The position numbers and the translations under genes are program-made. A stretch of 64,000 nucleotides of DNA from Rhodovulum sp. P5 (GTDB lineage Bacteria > Pseudomonadota > Alphaproteobacteria > Rhodobacterales > Rhodobacteraceae), in the NCBI RefSeq assembly GCF_002079305.1, contig NZ_CP015039.1, positions 744,001 through 808,000 on the forward strand, given 5' to 3'. Shown one piece after another: positions 10,317 through 19,897 of this stretch. The notes beneath the pieces are model-generated. The model saw only the letters and a program-made list of their open reading frames with translations. It was not told the origin of the DNA and did no database searches. Every line of letters starts with the position of its first letter. The stretch's first letter is position 1.

Positions 10317-11831
10317 CTACCGCTCGGGCGCGCTGCCCCGGCCCAGACCGCGGCGCATGCGGATCGCCGCCAGAACGGCGCCGAGGATCAGCAGGATGGC
10401 AACCGGGTGGTCGAGAAGCGCGACGGGGTCGCCGTTCAGGATCGTCAGCGACTGCGACAGGGCGCGCTCGAACCGCTCGCCCAGGAAGAACGCGATGACG
10501 AAGACGATGACCGGAAAACCCGTTGCCGTCATGGCCAGGGACAGCCCGGCCGCCATCAGCATCATCCAGACGCCGAACATGCCGCCCGTGGACAGGTAGA
10601 CACCGGTCACGCAGGCCAGAAAGGCCGATGGCAGGATCAGGCTTTCGGGCGCGCCCACCACGCGGGACCAGAGCCGCAGGCTCAGTTGGCCGATGACCAG
10701 ATTGCACAGATTGGCCATCAGCATCGCGCCGAACAGCCCGTAGATCAGCCGCGCCTGGGTTTCGAACAACAGCGGCCCGGGCTGGATGCCGTGAATCATG
10801 AAGGCCGAGATCAGCAACGCGGCAGAAATCGACCCGGGGATGCCGATGCCCAGCAGCGGGATAAGGTTGGCGCCCATCACGGCGCTGTTCGCGGCCTCGG
10901 TCGCCGCGATCCCGCGCAGATTGCCCTGACCCCACGGCACGTCGCCCGGCGCGGTCTTGCGGGCGGCAGCATAGCTCATGAAAGCGGCCGCGGTGGAGCC
11001 CAACCCCGGCAGCGCGCCGAGCCCGGTACCGATGGCCGCCCCCCGCAGCAGTTCCCGCCAGCAGGAGAGATATTCGCGCAGGCTGACCTTCCGGTCCGCG
11101 GCGCCGCCGGTCTGGGGTGCCGCGGCGGGCTCTGGCGGGCGGCCGAGGCTCACGGCCTCGGCGATCCGGCGCAAGATCTCGGCGACCGCCAGCATGCCGA
11201 CCGCGACGGCCACCAGCGACACACCGTCATACAGCTCGAAATGGCCGAAATCGAAGCGCGGACTGCCCTGTTCGGGGTCAAGCCCCACCGTCGCAAGCAG
11301 CAATCCCGCCGCGGTCGCGATCAGCCCCTTGACCAGCGAGTCGCCGACCAGCCCGGACATCACCGCGAAGGCGAAGACGAGGACCGCCAGAACCTCGACC
11401 GGGCCGGCCTTCAGGGCAAGCGCGGCCAGCGGTGCGGCGGCAAGGATCAGGACGATATCGCTGATCGTGTCACCCGTGACGCTGGAAAACAGAGCCATCT
11501 TCATCGCCTTGAGCGGCCGGCCGGCGCGGGCCAGCGGATGCCCGTCCAGCGCCGTGGCCGCGGCGTCGGGCGTGCCCGGCGTGTTCATCAGGATCGCCGG
11601 GATCGCCCCGCCGAACAGCCCGCCCTTGTTGATGCCGACCAGAAACGAAATCGCCACCAGCGGGTCGAGCGTGAAGGTGAAGGGTATCGCGATCGCCATC
11701 GCCATCACCGGACCGATGCCGGGGATCGCGCCCACCACCTGACCGATAACCACCCCAAGGGCGACGAAGAACAGGTCGGTCAGGGTGAACGCGTCGGTCA
11801 GGCCGGCAAGGACGATATCGATGGGAGGCAA
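10317..11831 (-). CDS. tctA: Tripartite tricarboxylate transporter large permease TctA
   Basis: This 504-residue polytopic membrane protein has the length and motifs of TctA: a glycine-rich early segment (VGAIPGIGPVMAMAIAIPF), GINKGGLFGGAIPAILMNTPG, and a second conserved GTGLGALPGLGSTAAAFMSYA region near residue 265. It forms the large membrane subunit of a sodium- or proton-driven carboxylate importer that works with a periplasmic TctC protein. It is the last gene of the minus-strand operon MBL hydrolase, FAD oxidase, tctC, tctB, tctA, and starts 10 bp after tctB. Substrate specificity in this family is broad and cannot be deduced from the permease. Confidence 0.92.
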   Translation of the reverse strand: MPPIDIVLAGLTDAFTLTDLFFVALGVVIGQVVGAIPGIGPVMAMAIAIPFTFTLDPLVAISFLVGINKGGLFGGAIPAILMNTPGTPDAAATALDGHPLARAGRPLKAMKMALFSSVTGDTISDIVLILAAAPLAALALKAGPVEVLAVLVFAFAVMSGLVGDSLVKGLIATAAGLLLATVGLDPEQGSPRFDFGHFELYDGVSLVAVAVGMLAVAEILRRIAEAVSLGRPPEPAAAPQTGGAADRKVSLREYLSCWRELLRGAAIGTGLGALPGLGSTAAAFMSYAAARKTAPGDVPWGQGNLRGIAATEAANSAVMGANLIPLLGIGIPGSISAALLISAFMIHGIQPGPLLFETQARLIYGLFGAMLMANLCNLVIGQLSLRLWSRVVGAPESLILPSAFLACVTGVYLSTGGMFGVWMMLMAAGLSLAMTATGFPVIVFVIAFFLGERFERALSQSLTILNGDPVALLDHPVAILLILGAVLAAIRMRRGLGRGSAPER

Positions 11832-11841
11832 GGCAGGGTCC

Positions 11842-12303
11842 TCAGGGCAGCGGACGGTGAAGGAGTACGGACACGGTCAGCCAGATCGCCGCCGGAACGG
11901 CAACCGAGACGCCGACGAGCCACGCCCAGCGCCGTTCCCCCAGCAACAGGGACAGGCCAAGTGCGACGCCCCAGGCCGATGCGACAAAACCGAACGTCCC
12001 GATCGCCCAGGCACCGGCTGCCGCCAGCACCAGAACGCCGCCCAGCCGCAGCGCCGGTCCCGCACTGGCGGTGACAGGTCGCGCGGTCGGAAACGCCACC
12101 AGCAGCGCCCCGCCTATCGCCAGCGCGGCGGCAAGGATCAATGGCAGGGTCCGGGGCCGCATCCAGCCATAGTCGGCGGTATCCACCTGATCGGGGATCA
12201 CCACGCGCCACAGCAGCAGCGCGAAAACCACGACGACCGCCCCAATCAGGCGGTCGCTGGTCCGGCTTTCGCCGGGATTACTGCGCGAAGAGCGTGCCGA
12301 CAT
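11842..12303 (-). CDS. tctB: Tripartite tricarboxylate transporter small subunit TctB
   Basis: This 153-residue protein has four predicted hydrophobic segments (beginning RLIGAVVVVFALLLWRVVIP), the typical size and topology of the poorly conserved TctB subunit. Its identity is fixed mainly by position between tctC and tctA. Its start lies 26 bp inside the 3' end of tctC, which implies coupled translation. The N-terminal 16 residues are polar and Ser/Arg-rich, and the start could be slightly further downstream. Confidence 0.85.
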   Translation of the reverse strand: MSARSSRSNPGESRTSDRLIGAVVVVFALLLWRVVIPDQVDTADYGWMRPRTLPLILAAALAIGGALLVAFPTARPVTASAGPALRLGGVLVLAAAGAWAIGTFGFVASAWGVALGLSLLLGERRWAWLVGVSVAVPAAIWLTVSVLLHRPLP

Positions 12304-13216
12304 TCTTCAGACCGTCCCCGAGCATGGCGCGGGTGGCGTCGGGCCCCTTGTCGGACGGCTCGGTATGCATGGTCGCGCCGATGGCCTGTTTCAGCGCGTC
12401 CGAGGCCAGGGCGTCCCGCATCGCGCCGGCAAGCGCCGCCAGCGCGTCCTCGGGCAATCCCTTCGGCGCGGCGACGTAGAACCACGGGTCGACGAAGATG
12501 TCATAGCCCTGTTCCTGCGCGGTGGCGACATCGGGGGCATAGCTGTGCCGCTGGGCATTGGCCGAGGCCAGCATCTTGACATCGCCCTGTTCCAGCGAGG
12601 GGATGTGGGCGCCCGCGTTGAACGCCGCGTCGACATGGCCGCCCAGCACGTTCTGCAATTCCTCGGCCGAGCTTTGCATCGGCACCAGCCGCATCTCGGA
12701 CCCGGACTGCGCATTCACGAAACGGATCAGCAGGGCCTGCGGCTTGGCGTCGAAGCCGACCGTGGCGCCGCCATTCTGGTTGGACCACTCGACCAGTTCG
12801 GCCAGCGTGTCATAGGGTGCGTCGGCCCGGGCGATCAGCCCCACCTGCGCCAGCGCGACCGTGCCGATATAGTCGAAACTGTCGAGGTCGAAGGGCACCT
12901 CGTCCGGGCGCAAGGTGAGGTTCACCAGAACCGGCATCGTCACACCCATGCCCAGCGTCTGGCCGTCCGGTTCGGCCACGGCAAGCTGGGTGAACATCGC
13001 CATGCCACCGCCGCCGGGCTTGTTCTCGACCACGATATCCCAGCCCGAAGTCTGGGACATTTCCTGCGCCAGCAACCGGCCGAGCGTGTCGGTCTCGCCG
13101 CCCGCGCCGAAACCGACCCAGAGCGTGATCGGCCCGTCCGGGGCCCAGTCGGCCAGCGCCGGGGCGGCTGCGAGCATCAGCGCCGCAGTCCACGCGGCGA
13201 GTTTTCGGGTCAGCAT
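12278..13216 (-). CDS. tctC: Tripartite tricarboxylate transporter substrate-binding protein TctC
   Basis: This is a 312-residue periplasmic solute receptor. A Sec signal peptide (MLTRKLAAWTAALMLAAAPALA) precedes the mature protein. Family landmarks are ITLWVGFGAGGETDTLGRLLA near the N-terminus, VVENKPGGGG for ligand carboxylate binding, and GFDAKPQALLIRF. The ATG at 13216 has GGGAG seven to eight bases upstream; a longer reading to 13375 would add an implausible Arg-rich leader. It delivers a carboxylate to TctAB. The adjacent amine oxidase and MBL hydrolase suggest the imported acid enters a dedicated catabolic route, but the compound is unknown. Confidence 0.9.
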   Translation of the reverse strand: MLTRKLAAWTAALMLAAAPALADWAPDGPITLWVGFGAGGETDTLGRLLAQEMSQTSGWDIVVENKPGGGGMAMFTQLAVAEPDGQTLGMGVTMPVLVNLTLRPDEVPFDLDSFDYIGTVALAQVGLIARADAPYDTLAELVEWSNQNGGATVGFDAKPQALLIRFVNAQSGSEMRLVPMQSSAEELQNVLGGHVDAAFNAGAHIPSLEQGDVKMLASANAQRHSYAPDVATAQEQGYDIFVDPWFYVAAPKGLPEDALAALAGAMRDALASDALKQAIGATMHTEPSDKGPDATRAMLGDGLKNVGTLFAQ

Positions 13217-13244
13217 GACGTCGTCTCCCTGTTGGTCATTGTGC

Positions 13245-14350
13245 TTATGCGCCCTGTCCGAACCGCGATGGCGCCAGCGCGTTGGGCGCGATCCGCGGGA
13301 TCGGGGTGCAATCGGTGCGGCGCAGCAGCGCGTCTGCCGCGATCCGGGCAAGCGCGGGTGCGGTCTGGACGCCATAGCCCCCCTGCCCTGCCAGCCAGAA
13401 GGCGCCGCTCACGTCCGGATCCCAGCCGCAGACGGGATGGCCGTCGGGCGCAAAGGTTCGCAGCCCCGACCAAGTCGCGCGCGGCCGGGGGGACGGAATG
13501 TCGAACGCGGTTTCGATCCGGTCTAGGCAAATCGCGATATCCAGCTCCTCGGGGCGGGAGTCGGCCGGCGCGGCGGGGGTGGCGTCGCAGGGCGAGGCCA
13601 TCAGGCGCCCCCCTCGGGCTTGAGATAGAACTGCTCATCCGCATCCACGATCATCGGAAGCGCGCGCAAATCGGTTCCGGGCGGCGCATCGAACGTCACG
13701 GCGCTGCGCCGTTTCGGCACCAGACCCAAGGGCCGCATGTCGAAGATGGCGGCGACCTGATCCGCCCAGGCACCCGCGGCATTCACGACGATGGCGGCCG
13801 CGACCTCGGCGCCCTTTTCGCTGGTGACACGCCAGACGCCGTCGGCCCGCCGGGCGCTTGCCACCCGAAAGCCCGTGCCGAGCGTACCGCCGGCGGCCCG
13901 AATCCCGCGCGCATAGTCGGCCACGATCTGGCCCACATCCATGTCGGCCGCGGACGGGTTTCGAAACGCGCAATCGGCATGGCCTTGCCGCAGCAGGGGC
14001 ACCGCCGCGGCGACCGCATCGGCCTCCAGCCAATCGAGGGGGGTGTCGTGCCGCATATCTTCGTAAAGCGCGCGCAAACGGTCCCGCTGCGCCGCGGTCG
14101 CGACCCGTATCAGGCCGCGCGTGCTCAGCACCTCGCTTGCGAACTGCCCTTCGGACCAGGCGGACAGCGCCCGGATCATCCCGTCGCCGTAGTTATGGGC
14201 AAAGATCGCCGCGGAACGGCCCGTCGCGTGGTACCCGGGCTGGTCCTCGGTCTCAAGCACGGTGACGCGGGCATGCGGGGCAAGTTCGGCCGCGACCGAC
14301 AGCCCGGCGATCCCGCCTCCGATCACTGCAATGTCGACCGTGTCTACCAT
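13245..14350 (-). pseudogene. FAD-dependent amino-acid/amine oxidoreductase (DAO family), apparent frameshift
   Basis: Two adjacent frames together make one complete D-amino-acid-oxidase-like flavoprotein of about 368 residues. The upstream part (14350-13601) begins with the FAD dinucleotide motif AVIGGGIAGLSVA and runs to EQFYLKPEGG. The downstream part (to 13245) has the family C-terminus with GWDPDVSGAFWLAGQGGYGVQTAPAL, which closes the FAD site. The break lies in a run of six C (plus strand) at 13608-13613. Adding one base gives KPEGGRLMASP, the motif expected in this family, so a sequencing error is as likely as a real pseudogene. It lies between the MBL hydrolase and tctC and would oxidise an amine or amino acid taken up by, or related to, the Tct substrate. 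Confidence 0.85.
13608..13613 (-). other. Apparent frameshift in C6/G6 homopolymer of FAD oxidase gene
   Basis: On the coding strand the sequence GAGGGGGGCGCCTGATGG reads E-G-G-A-stop. With one extra G it reads E-G-G-R-L-M and joins the two conserved halves without loss. Confidence 0.85.
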
Positions 14351-14402
14351 CGCGCGGACCGTAGCCCGATTGCGCGCGGAAAAGAAAGGGCGGACCGCAC
14401 CG

Positions 14403-15260
14403 TCAAAGGCAGAGCGTCAGACCGTCGCGCCCGATCGTCAGCGGCCCGTCCCATGTCGTGCGCGCGGCGGCCTGCCAGCGTTCTTCGCCAAAGCCCGGCA
14501 GCCCATCCGGCACGAAATGGTTCAGCACAAGGTGCCCGACCCCGGCCTCGGCAGCGACGCGGCCGGCGTCTTCGGCGGTGGTGTGGCTGCGGATGATGTG
14601 ATGGCGCAGACGCTCCCCCCCGTTCGGCACGGCTGCGACGAGTGCATCCACCCCCTCCAGCAGCATCGCTTCGTGGACGAGGATATCGGCCCCTTGGGCA
14701 AACGGAATCATCGCGGGCAGGAACGCGGTGTCGCCCGACAGCACAACGCACTTGCCCCCGGCCTGAAACTTCAACGCATAGCTCTCTTTGATCGGCGGGT
14801 GGTCGTTCAAGAGCGCGGTCACGGCAAGCCCGTCCCAAGGACCCTCCAGCTCCCCCTCCGCCAGCGGTCGAAGCGCGATCAGGCCCGCGAGGTCGGGCCG
14901 GCCCTCATCCTCGATCCGCAATTCGATATCGAAGGCCATCGAGTCGAGGAACGCGCGCCAATAGGCCCCAAGGCCCGCGGGCCCGTAGACCGGGACCGGA
15001 CGGTTGAGCCCCGCCGTCCACGCGGTGTGCAGGAGCGGACCAAGTTCCAGGTAATGGTCCGAATGCAGATGGGTGATCAGGATCATGTCGATCTCGGTCA
15101 GCTTGACACCCTGATCGCAGACCGCGCGGGTTGCGCCCAGCCCCGCATCCACAAGGATTGTCCGCCCCCCAAGGCGAAGCAGGATCGATGTCGGCATGTT
15201 GGAGCCCGGCCGGATCGCCGGACCGCCCTTCACGCCCAGAAGCGTCAGGCTGTCGGTCAT
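14403..15260 (-). CDS. MBL-fold metallo-hydrolase
   Basis: This 285-residue beta-lactamase-fold hydrolase carries the zinc motif THLHSDH at residues 63-69, with further ligands in SGDTAFLP and the late NHFVPDG. The layout resembles the RNase Z/arylsulfatase/PqsE-like branch (KGGPAIRPGSNMPTSILLRL followed by VDAGLG), whose members cleave small esters, sulfates or phosphodiesters. The ATG at 15260 is preceded by AGGAGGG at good spacing. It is the first gene of the minus-strand operon leading through the FAD oxidase to tctCBA, so it probably handles an intermediate of that catabolic pathway. The substrate cannot be named. Confidence 0.8.
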   Translation of the reverse strand: MTDSLTLLGVKGGPAIRPGSNMPTSILLRLGGRTILVDAGLGATRAVCDQGVKLTEIDMILITHLHSDHYLELGPLLHTAWTAGLNRPVPVYGPAGLGAYWRAFLDSMAFDIELRIEDEGRPDLAGLIALRPLAEGELEGPWDGLAVTALLNDHPPIKESYALKFQAGGKCVVLSGDTAFLPAMIPFAQGADILVHEAMLLEGVDALVAAVPNGGERLRHHIIRSHTTAEDAGRVAAEAGVGHLVLNHFVPDGLPGFGEERWQAAARTTWDGPLTIGRDGLTLCL

Positions 15261-15549
15261 GTGGTTCGGCCCTCCTGTGCCGCGCCTCTGGGTATCGCGC
15301 AGAACCGGCAGACTGTCGAGGGAACCGGCCGCGCCCGACCCGCTTTTCAGATGGCACGCCGCGGGTCAAGAAGACGGCCCTTTGCGGGATCGCAGGCGGT
15401 GACGGGCGTGTCACCCCGTCATGGGCGCCCGTGTCCCGCGACATATCCGCGATTCATTTTCTTCAGGATTCCGTAACACCGCTGAGCGCGGGCCGTTACG
15501 TCACCGGCTTAAGGAGCCCTAGCCGTCGCGCCAAACAGGAGGGATCAGA

Positions 15550-16884
15550 ATGACCCGTGCGTCCATCGCCATCACTGCCATCTCGGCGACCCTGGGCCTT
15601 GCCACCGCCGCCCAGGCCGACAAGATCAAGTTCGAATACTGGTACGGTCTCAGCGGGTATCTGGGCACCGTCGTGCAGGAAACCTGCGACCGGTTCAACG
15701 CCAGCCAGGACACCTATGAAATCGTCTGCGTCGGCCAGGATGGCTATGCGCAGGCCGTGCAGAACACCATCGCCGCCTTCCGCGCGGGCAAGCACCCGAC
15801 CATCGTGCAGTCTTACGATGCCGGCACCGCCGACCTGATGCTGTCGGGCGAGTTCTACCCGGTGCAGCAGATGATGGCCGATTTCGGGATCGACATCGAC
15901 TGGTCGAACTACTTCCCCGGCATCTCGAACTACTACGCCTCGTCCGAGGGCGAACTCTACTCGATGCCGTTCAATTCCTCCACCGCGGTGATGTATTACA
16001 ACATCGACGACCTGAACGCCGCCGGCATCGACCACCCGCCCGCCACCTGGGAAGAGTTCGAGGCCGACCTGCGCGCCCTGAAGGCCGCAAACCCCGACAA
16101 ATGCGCCTATGCCTATGCCCCGTCGACCTGGGTCGATCTGGAGCAGTTCTCGATGGCCCACAACATCCCCGTGGCCACCAGGAACAACGGCTATGACGGG
16201 CTGGACGCGGAATATGTCTACAACACCACGCTGCATGCCAAGCACATGCAGAACCTGCTGGATTGGTACAAAGAGGGCCTGTCGGAAATTCGGACCACGC
16301 AGGGCGGCCTGAACGCGCGCGACAGCTTTGCCAAGGGGCAGTGCAGCTTCTATTTCGGCTCCATCGCCGGGCACCAGACGATCCACAACACCGCCGACGA
16401 CGCGATGAACTGGACCGTCGCCATGCTGCCGCTTTACGAAGGGCATGAGCGCACCAACACCGTGGTGGGCGGTGCCTCGCTCTGGGTTCTGTCGCGCAAG
16501 TCCGAGGATGAGTATCGCGGTGCAGCCGAATACCTGAAATTCCTTGCCACGCCGGAGTCGGAAGAATTCTGGTCGACCAAGACCGGCTATATCCCGGTGA
16601 CCAAGGCCGGCTATGACGCGCTGGTGGCCAAGGGCTTCTACGACAACGCCCCCTACAAGGGCCGTGAGGTCGCGATCCAGTCGCTGACCTTCACCGAACC
16701 GACCGAACTGACCCGAGGTCTGCGCCTTGGCGGTTTCATCCAGGCCCGCAAGGAATGGACGAACGAGGTGCAAGCCGCCTTTGCCGGCCAGAAGACCATG
16801 CAAGAGGCGCTGGATACTGCCGTTCGCCGCTCCAACAAGGTGCTGCGCAACTTCGAACGCACCTATCAGGGCAAGGATTACTGA
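15550..16884 (+). CDS. ugpB: sn-Glycerol-3-phosphate ABC transporter substrate-binding protein UgpB
   Basis: This 444-residue extracellular solute-binding protein matches UgpB in length and order of motifs. It has a signal peptide (residues 1-23, ending TAAQA), then FEYWYGLSGYLG, the SMPFNSSTAVMYYN ligand segment, GAASLWVLS-like text (VVGGASLWVLSRKS) and the C-terminal TLQEALD-type helix (TMQEALDTAVRRSN). It binds glycerol-3-phosphate or glycerophosphodiesters in the periplasm and delivers them to UgpAE. A GGAGGG ribosome-binding site lies just upstream. A GC-rich hairpin between this gene and ugpA probably lowers read-through so that the receptor is made in excess. In many bacteria ugp is PhoB-controlled; only weak Pho-box-like text is visible upstream here. 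Confidence 0.95.
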   Translation: MTRASIAITAISATLGLATAAQADKIKFEYWYGLSGYLGTVVQETCDRFNASQDTYEIVCVGQDGYAQAVQNTIAAFRAGKHPTIVQSYDAGTADLMLSGEFYPVQQMMADFGIDIDWSNYFPGISNYYASSEGELYSMPFNSSTAVMYYNIDDLNAAGIDHPPATWEEFEADLRALKAANPDKCAYAYAPSTWVDLEQFSMAHNIPVATRNNGYDGLDAEYVYNTTLHAKHMQNLLDWYKEGLSEIRTTQGGLNARDSFAKGQCSFYFGSIAGHQTIHNTADDAMNWTVAMLPLYEGHERTNTVVGGASLWVLSRKSEDEYRGAAEYLKFLATPESEEFWSTKTGYIPVTKAGYDALVAKGFYDNAPYKGREVAIQSLTFTEPTELTRGLRLGGFIQARKEWTNEVQAAFAGQKTMQEALDTAVRRSNKVLRNFERTYQGKDY

Positions 16885-16898
16885 TCCTGACCTGATGC

Positions 16899-16923
16899 GG
16901 GCCGGTCCCTGCGGGGCCGGCCC
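16899..16923 (+). terminator. Intergenic hairpin after ugpB
   Basis: GGGCCGG (16899-16905) pairs with CCGGCCC (16917-16923) around an 11-nt loop and is followed by a T-rich stretch TTGTCTTT. It lies between a binding-protein gene and its permease genes, a common position for an attenuating or mRNA-stabilising hairpin. Confidence 0.6.
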
Positions 16924-16948
16924 TTGTCTTTCCGAAAGCACCGATCCG

Positions 16949-17830
16949 ATGCGACGCGCCTATTTCAAGAACAACTGGATTGCGGCCCTGATGGTGGCGC
17001 CGCAGCTTCTGATCATCTTCGTCTTCTTCTACTGGCCGACCACGCAGGCGCTGTTCTGGGCGTTCACCTTCGAACAGCCCTGGGGCGGCGGCAACGAATG
17101 GGCGGGCTTCTACCATTTCAACAACATCTTCTCCGATGAGCTGTATTGGCAGTCGATCCGCGTGTCGGTCGTCTATGCGCTGGGGACAACGGCGCTGGCC
17201 ATCGGGATGGCGCTGATCCTGGCCCTGTTCGTGGACCGGCAGTTGAAAGGGCACAAGCAGATGCGCGTGGGCATGATCTGGCCCTATGCGATCGCGGCGC
17301 CCGCGGTCGGTCTGGCCTTCCGCTATATCTTCAACCCCTCGGCCGGGGTGATGTCCTACCTGAACGCGGCCTTTCCCGGTTTCTGGGATCCGATCCTGAC
17401 CGGCAGCCATGCCATGACGATGATCGTCATCGCGGGCGCGTGGAAGCAGGTCGCCTACAACTTCATCTTCTTCCTTGCCGGGCTGCAATCCATCCCCCGC
17501 GCGTTGACCGAGGCCGCGGCGATGGACGGCGCGGGCGTCACCCGGCGGATGCGCGACATCCAGTTGCCGTTGCTGGCGCCGACCTTCTTTTTCGTGCTGG
17601 TCATCAACATCACCGACAGCTTCACCGACAGTTTCGGCATCGTCGACACGATGACCGCGGGCGGCCCGGCGCGGGCCACGAACCTGATGGTCTACAAGAT
17701 CTTTTCCGACGGGTTCGAGGGGCAGGACTATTCCGGCGCGGCCGCGCAATCGATCATCCTGATGCTGATGGTGATGGCGCTGACCTTCGTGCAGTTCCGC
17801 TACGTGGAACGCCGGATTCATTATCGCTGA
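16949..17830 (+). CDS. ugpA: sn-Glycerol-3-phosphate ABC transporter permease UgpA
   Basis: This 293-residue integral membrane subunit has six predicted transmembrane helices. The MalF-type EAA loop is visible as RALTEAAAMDGAGVTRRMRDIQLPLLAP near residue 185, which docks onto the UgpC ATPase. The ATG at 16949 was chosen because the protein then starts MRRAYFKNNWIAALMVAPQ, the typical UgpA beginning; the longer open frame overlaps ugpB. It forms the channel with UgpE, encoded 12 bp downstream. Confidence 0.93.
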   Translation: MRRAYFKNNWIAALMVAPQLLIIFVFFYWPTTQALFWAFTFEQPWGGGNEWAGFYHFNNIFSDELYWQSIRVSVVYALGTTALAIGMALILALFVDRQLKGHKQMRVGMIWPYAIAAPAVGLAFRYIFNPSAGVMSYLNAAFPGFWDPILTGSHAMTMIVIAGAWKQVAYNFIFFLAGLQSIPRALTEAAAMDGAGVTRRMRDIQLPLLAPTFFFVLVINITDSFTDSFGIVDTMTAGGPARATNLMVYKIFSDGFEGQDYSGAAAQSIILMLMVMALTFVQFRYVERRIHYR

Positions 17831-17842
17831 GGGGCGCGGGCC

Positions 17843-18769
17843 ATGATCGAACGCACACCGGCACTAAACATCGCGACCCATGCGATCCTGTTTCTCGGGC
17901 TCGCGCTGCTGCTGTTCCCGATGTATCTGGTCTTTGTCGCGGCCAGCCAGACGTTGCAGGATGTCAACTCCATCCCCGCGAAACTGTGGTTCGGCGACCA
18001 GTTCTGGGTGAACCTGCAAGAGGCCTGGATCAGCCGCGATTTCCGGACCAAGTTCGTCAACTCGCTGATCGTGGCCACCGGGGTCGTGGTCGGCAAGATC
18101 GTGATCGCTGCGATGACGGCCTTTGGCATCGTGTTCTTCAACCACCGTCTGCGGATGCCGATCTTCTGGGCGGTGTTCATCACGCTCATGCTACCGCTGG
18201 AGGTGCGGATCGTACCGACCTATGCGGTTGCGGCCAACGCGCTGACGCCCTTTCAGACCATCCTTGATGCAAGCGGCCTGTCCTGGCTGCTGGAAAAGGC
18301 ATCGGGGATCGAGGTCGCGCTGGAATGGAACCTGCTGAATTCCTACACCGGGCTGATCCTGCCGCTGGTGGCCACGGCCACGGGGACGTTCCTCTATCGC
18401 CAGTTCTTTCTGACCATCCCCGATGAACTGGTGGAGGCTGCCAAGATGGACGGCGCGGGGCCGCTGCGGTTCCTGCGCGATATCCTGATCCCGCTGTCGG
18501 TGACGAATATGGCCGCACTTGCCACGATCATGTTCGTCGTCGGCTGGAACCAGTATCTCTGGCCGCTCCTGATCACGACCGACCCGAATTACGGCGTCGT
18601 CGCGGTGGAACTCGGCCGCCTTGTGCCGGACGAGAACACCACCGGCGGCGACATCCCCCAATGGCATGTGGCGATGGCCGGCACGCTGATCGTGATGATC
18701 CCGCCGATCCTTGTCGTGATCCTGATGCAGCGCTGGTTCGTCCGCGGCCTGATCAGCACAGAGAAATAG
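17843..18769 (+). CDS. ugpE: sn-Glycerol-3-phosphate ABC transporter permease UgpE
   Basis: This 308-residue membrane protein is of the MalG type. It has six hydrophobic helices and the EAA loop DELVEAAKMDGAGPLRFLRDILIPLS around residues 193-220. The segment RIVPTYAVAANALTPFQTILD and the C-terminal QRWFVRGLISTEK resemble UgpE and MalG ends. It pairs with UgpA as the second permease subunit and is followed nine bases later by ugpC. The internal insertion LEKASGIEVALEWN between helices is characteristic of UgpE. Confidence 0.93.
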   Translation: MIERTPALNIATHAILFLGLALLLFPMYLVFVAASQTLQDVNSIPAKLWFGDQFWVNLQEAWISRDFRTKFVNSLIVATGVVVGKIVIAAMTAFGIVFFNHRLRMPIFWAVFITLMLPLEVRIVPTYAVAANALTPFQTILDASGLSWLLEKASGIEVALEWNLLNSYTGLILPLVATATGTFLYRQFFLTIPDELVEAAKMDGAGPLRFLRDILIPLSVTNMAALATIMFVVGWNQYLWPLLITTDPNYGVVAVELGRLVPDENTTGGDIPQWHVAMAGTLIVMIPPILVVILMQRWFVRGLISTEK

Positions 18770-18778
18770 GAAATACCG

Positions 18779-19897
18779 ATGGCCGACATCTCGATCCGAA
18801 ACGTCCGCAAGAGCTATGGCAAGGAAGAGGTCATCTTCGGGGTCGACCTCGACATCGCCGATGGCGAATTCGTCGTCATCCTGGGCCCCTCGGGCTGCGG
18901 CAAGTCCACGCTTCTGCGTATGATCGCGGGGCTGGAGGAAGTCACCTCGGGTGAGATCGCCATCGCCGGGCAGGTCGTCAACGATCTGGAACCGCGTCAG
19001 CGGGGCTGCGCGATGGTGTTTCAGAACTACGCGCTTTACCCGCACATGACGGTGGCGGGCAATATCGGCTATGCGCTGAAGGTCGCGGGCCTGCGGACGA
19101 AGGAACGCCGCGCCAGGGTAGAGGCCACCGCCGCCAGCGTCGGGCTGACGGAATTCTTGGACCGCAAGCCGGGGGAACTCTCGGGCGGTCAGCGCCAGCG
19201 CGTCGCGATGGCCCGCGCGATCATCCGCGAACCGCGGGTGTTCCTGTTCGACGAACCGCTCTCCAACCTCGATGCCAAGCTGCGCGTCCAGATGCGGCAC
19301 GAAATCCGGTCGATCCACAACCGGATCGGCGCGACCTCGGTCTTCGTTACCCATGACCAGCATGAGGGCATGACGCTGGCCGACCGGCTGGTGATCATGA
19401 ACAAGGGCACCGTCGATCAGGTCGGCACCCCGGAAGAGGTCTACGACACGCCCGCAACCACCTATGTCGCGGGCTTCATCGGCTCACCCGCCATGACCAT
19501 CCTGCCCGGTCAGATCGCGAAAGACGCGCCTGCCGTCGTGCTGGGCAATGGCACGCGGATCTCCATCGGGCCCGAGGCCGCGCGGGGCCGCGCCGGGCAG
19601 CTTGTCCAGCTTGGCTTGCGCCCCGAAACCCTGCGCCTGACCGCACCGCGGGCGGGCAGTTTCGATGCCGCGTTCGAATTCTACGAAGAACTGGGCGCGG
19701 GCCGCGTCTATCACCTGCGGTTTGAGGAAATGCCGGTCAGCGTGGTCGCCCAGGACAAGCGCCGCCTGCGCGAAGGCGAACCGGTGGGCATCGCGATCAA
19801 CCCCGCGGCCCTGCATCTTTTCGACGGCGAAACCGGCCAGCGTATTCGTGGCGCCCGCATCGGATCGCGCACACCCGAAATGGCGGTGATGAAATGA
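18779..19897 (+). CDS. ugpC: sn-Glycerol-3-phosphate ABC transporter ATP-binding protein UgpC
   Basis: This 372-residue ATPase belongs to the MalK/UgpC type. Walker [10 protein letters not shown] is at about residues 36-44, the signature [14 protein letters not shown] near 134, Walker [12 protein letters not shown] near 155, and the switch histidine in [10 protein letters not shown]-terminal regulatory TOBE/OB domain starts near residue 240 with [11 protein letters not shown] ribosome-binding site AGGAAAT precedes the ATG. Its stop overlaps the start of the downstream phosphohydrolase gene, joining that enzyme to the transporter operon. Confidence 0.95.
   Translation: MADISIRNVRKSYGKEEVIFGVDLDIADGEFVVILGPSGCGKSTLLRMIAGLEEVTSGEIAIAGQVVNDLEPRQRGCAMVFQNYALYPHMTVAGNIGYALKVAGLRTKERRARVEATAASVGLTEFLDRKPGELSGGQRQRVAMARAIIREPRVFLFDEPLSNLDAKLRVQMRHEIRSIHNRIGATSVFVTHDQHEGMTLADRLVIMNKGTVDQVGTPEEVYDTPATTYVAGFIGSPAMTILPGQIAKDAPAVVLGNGTRISIGPEAARGRAGQLVQLGLRPETLRLTAPRAGSFDAAFEFYEELGAGRVYHLRFEEMPVSVVAQDKRRLREGEPVGIAINPAALHLFDGETGQRIRGARIGSRTPEMAVMK

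Noticed and set aside
10311..12074. Long plus-strand frame over tctA/tctB
   Set aside because: Antisense shadow; Gln/Arg/His-rich text, while the opposite strand encodes typical TctA and TctB.
15452..15478. Weak Pho-box-like text before ugpB (CTTCAGG-ATTC-CGTAACA)
   Set aside because: The 7-4-7 spacing is present but half-sites match the consensus poorly, so it is not called as a site.
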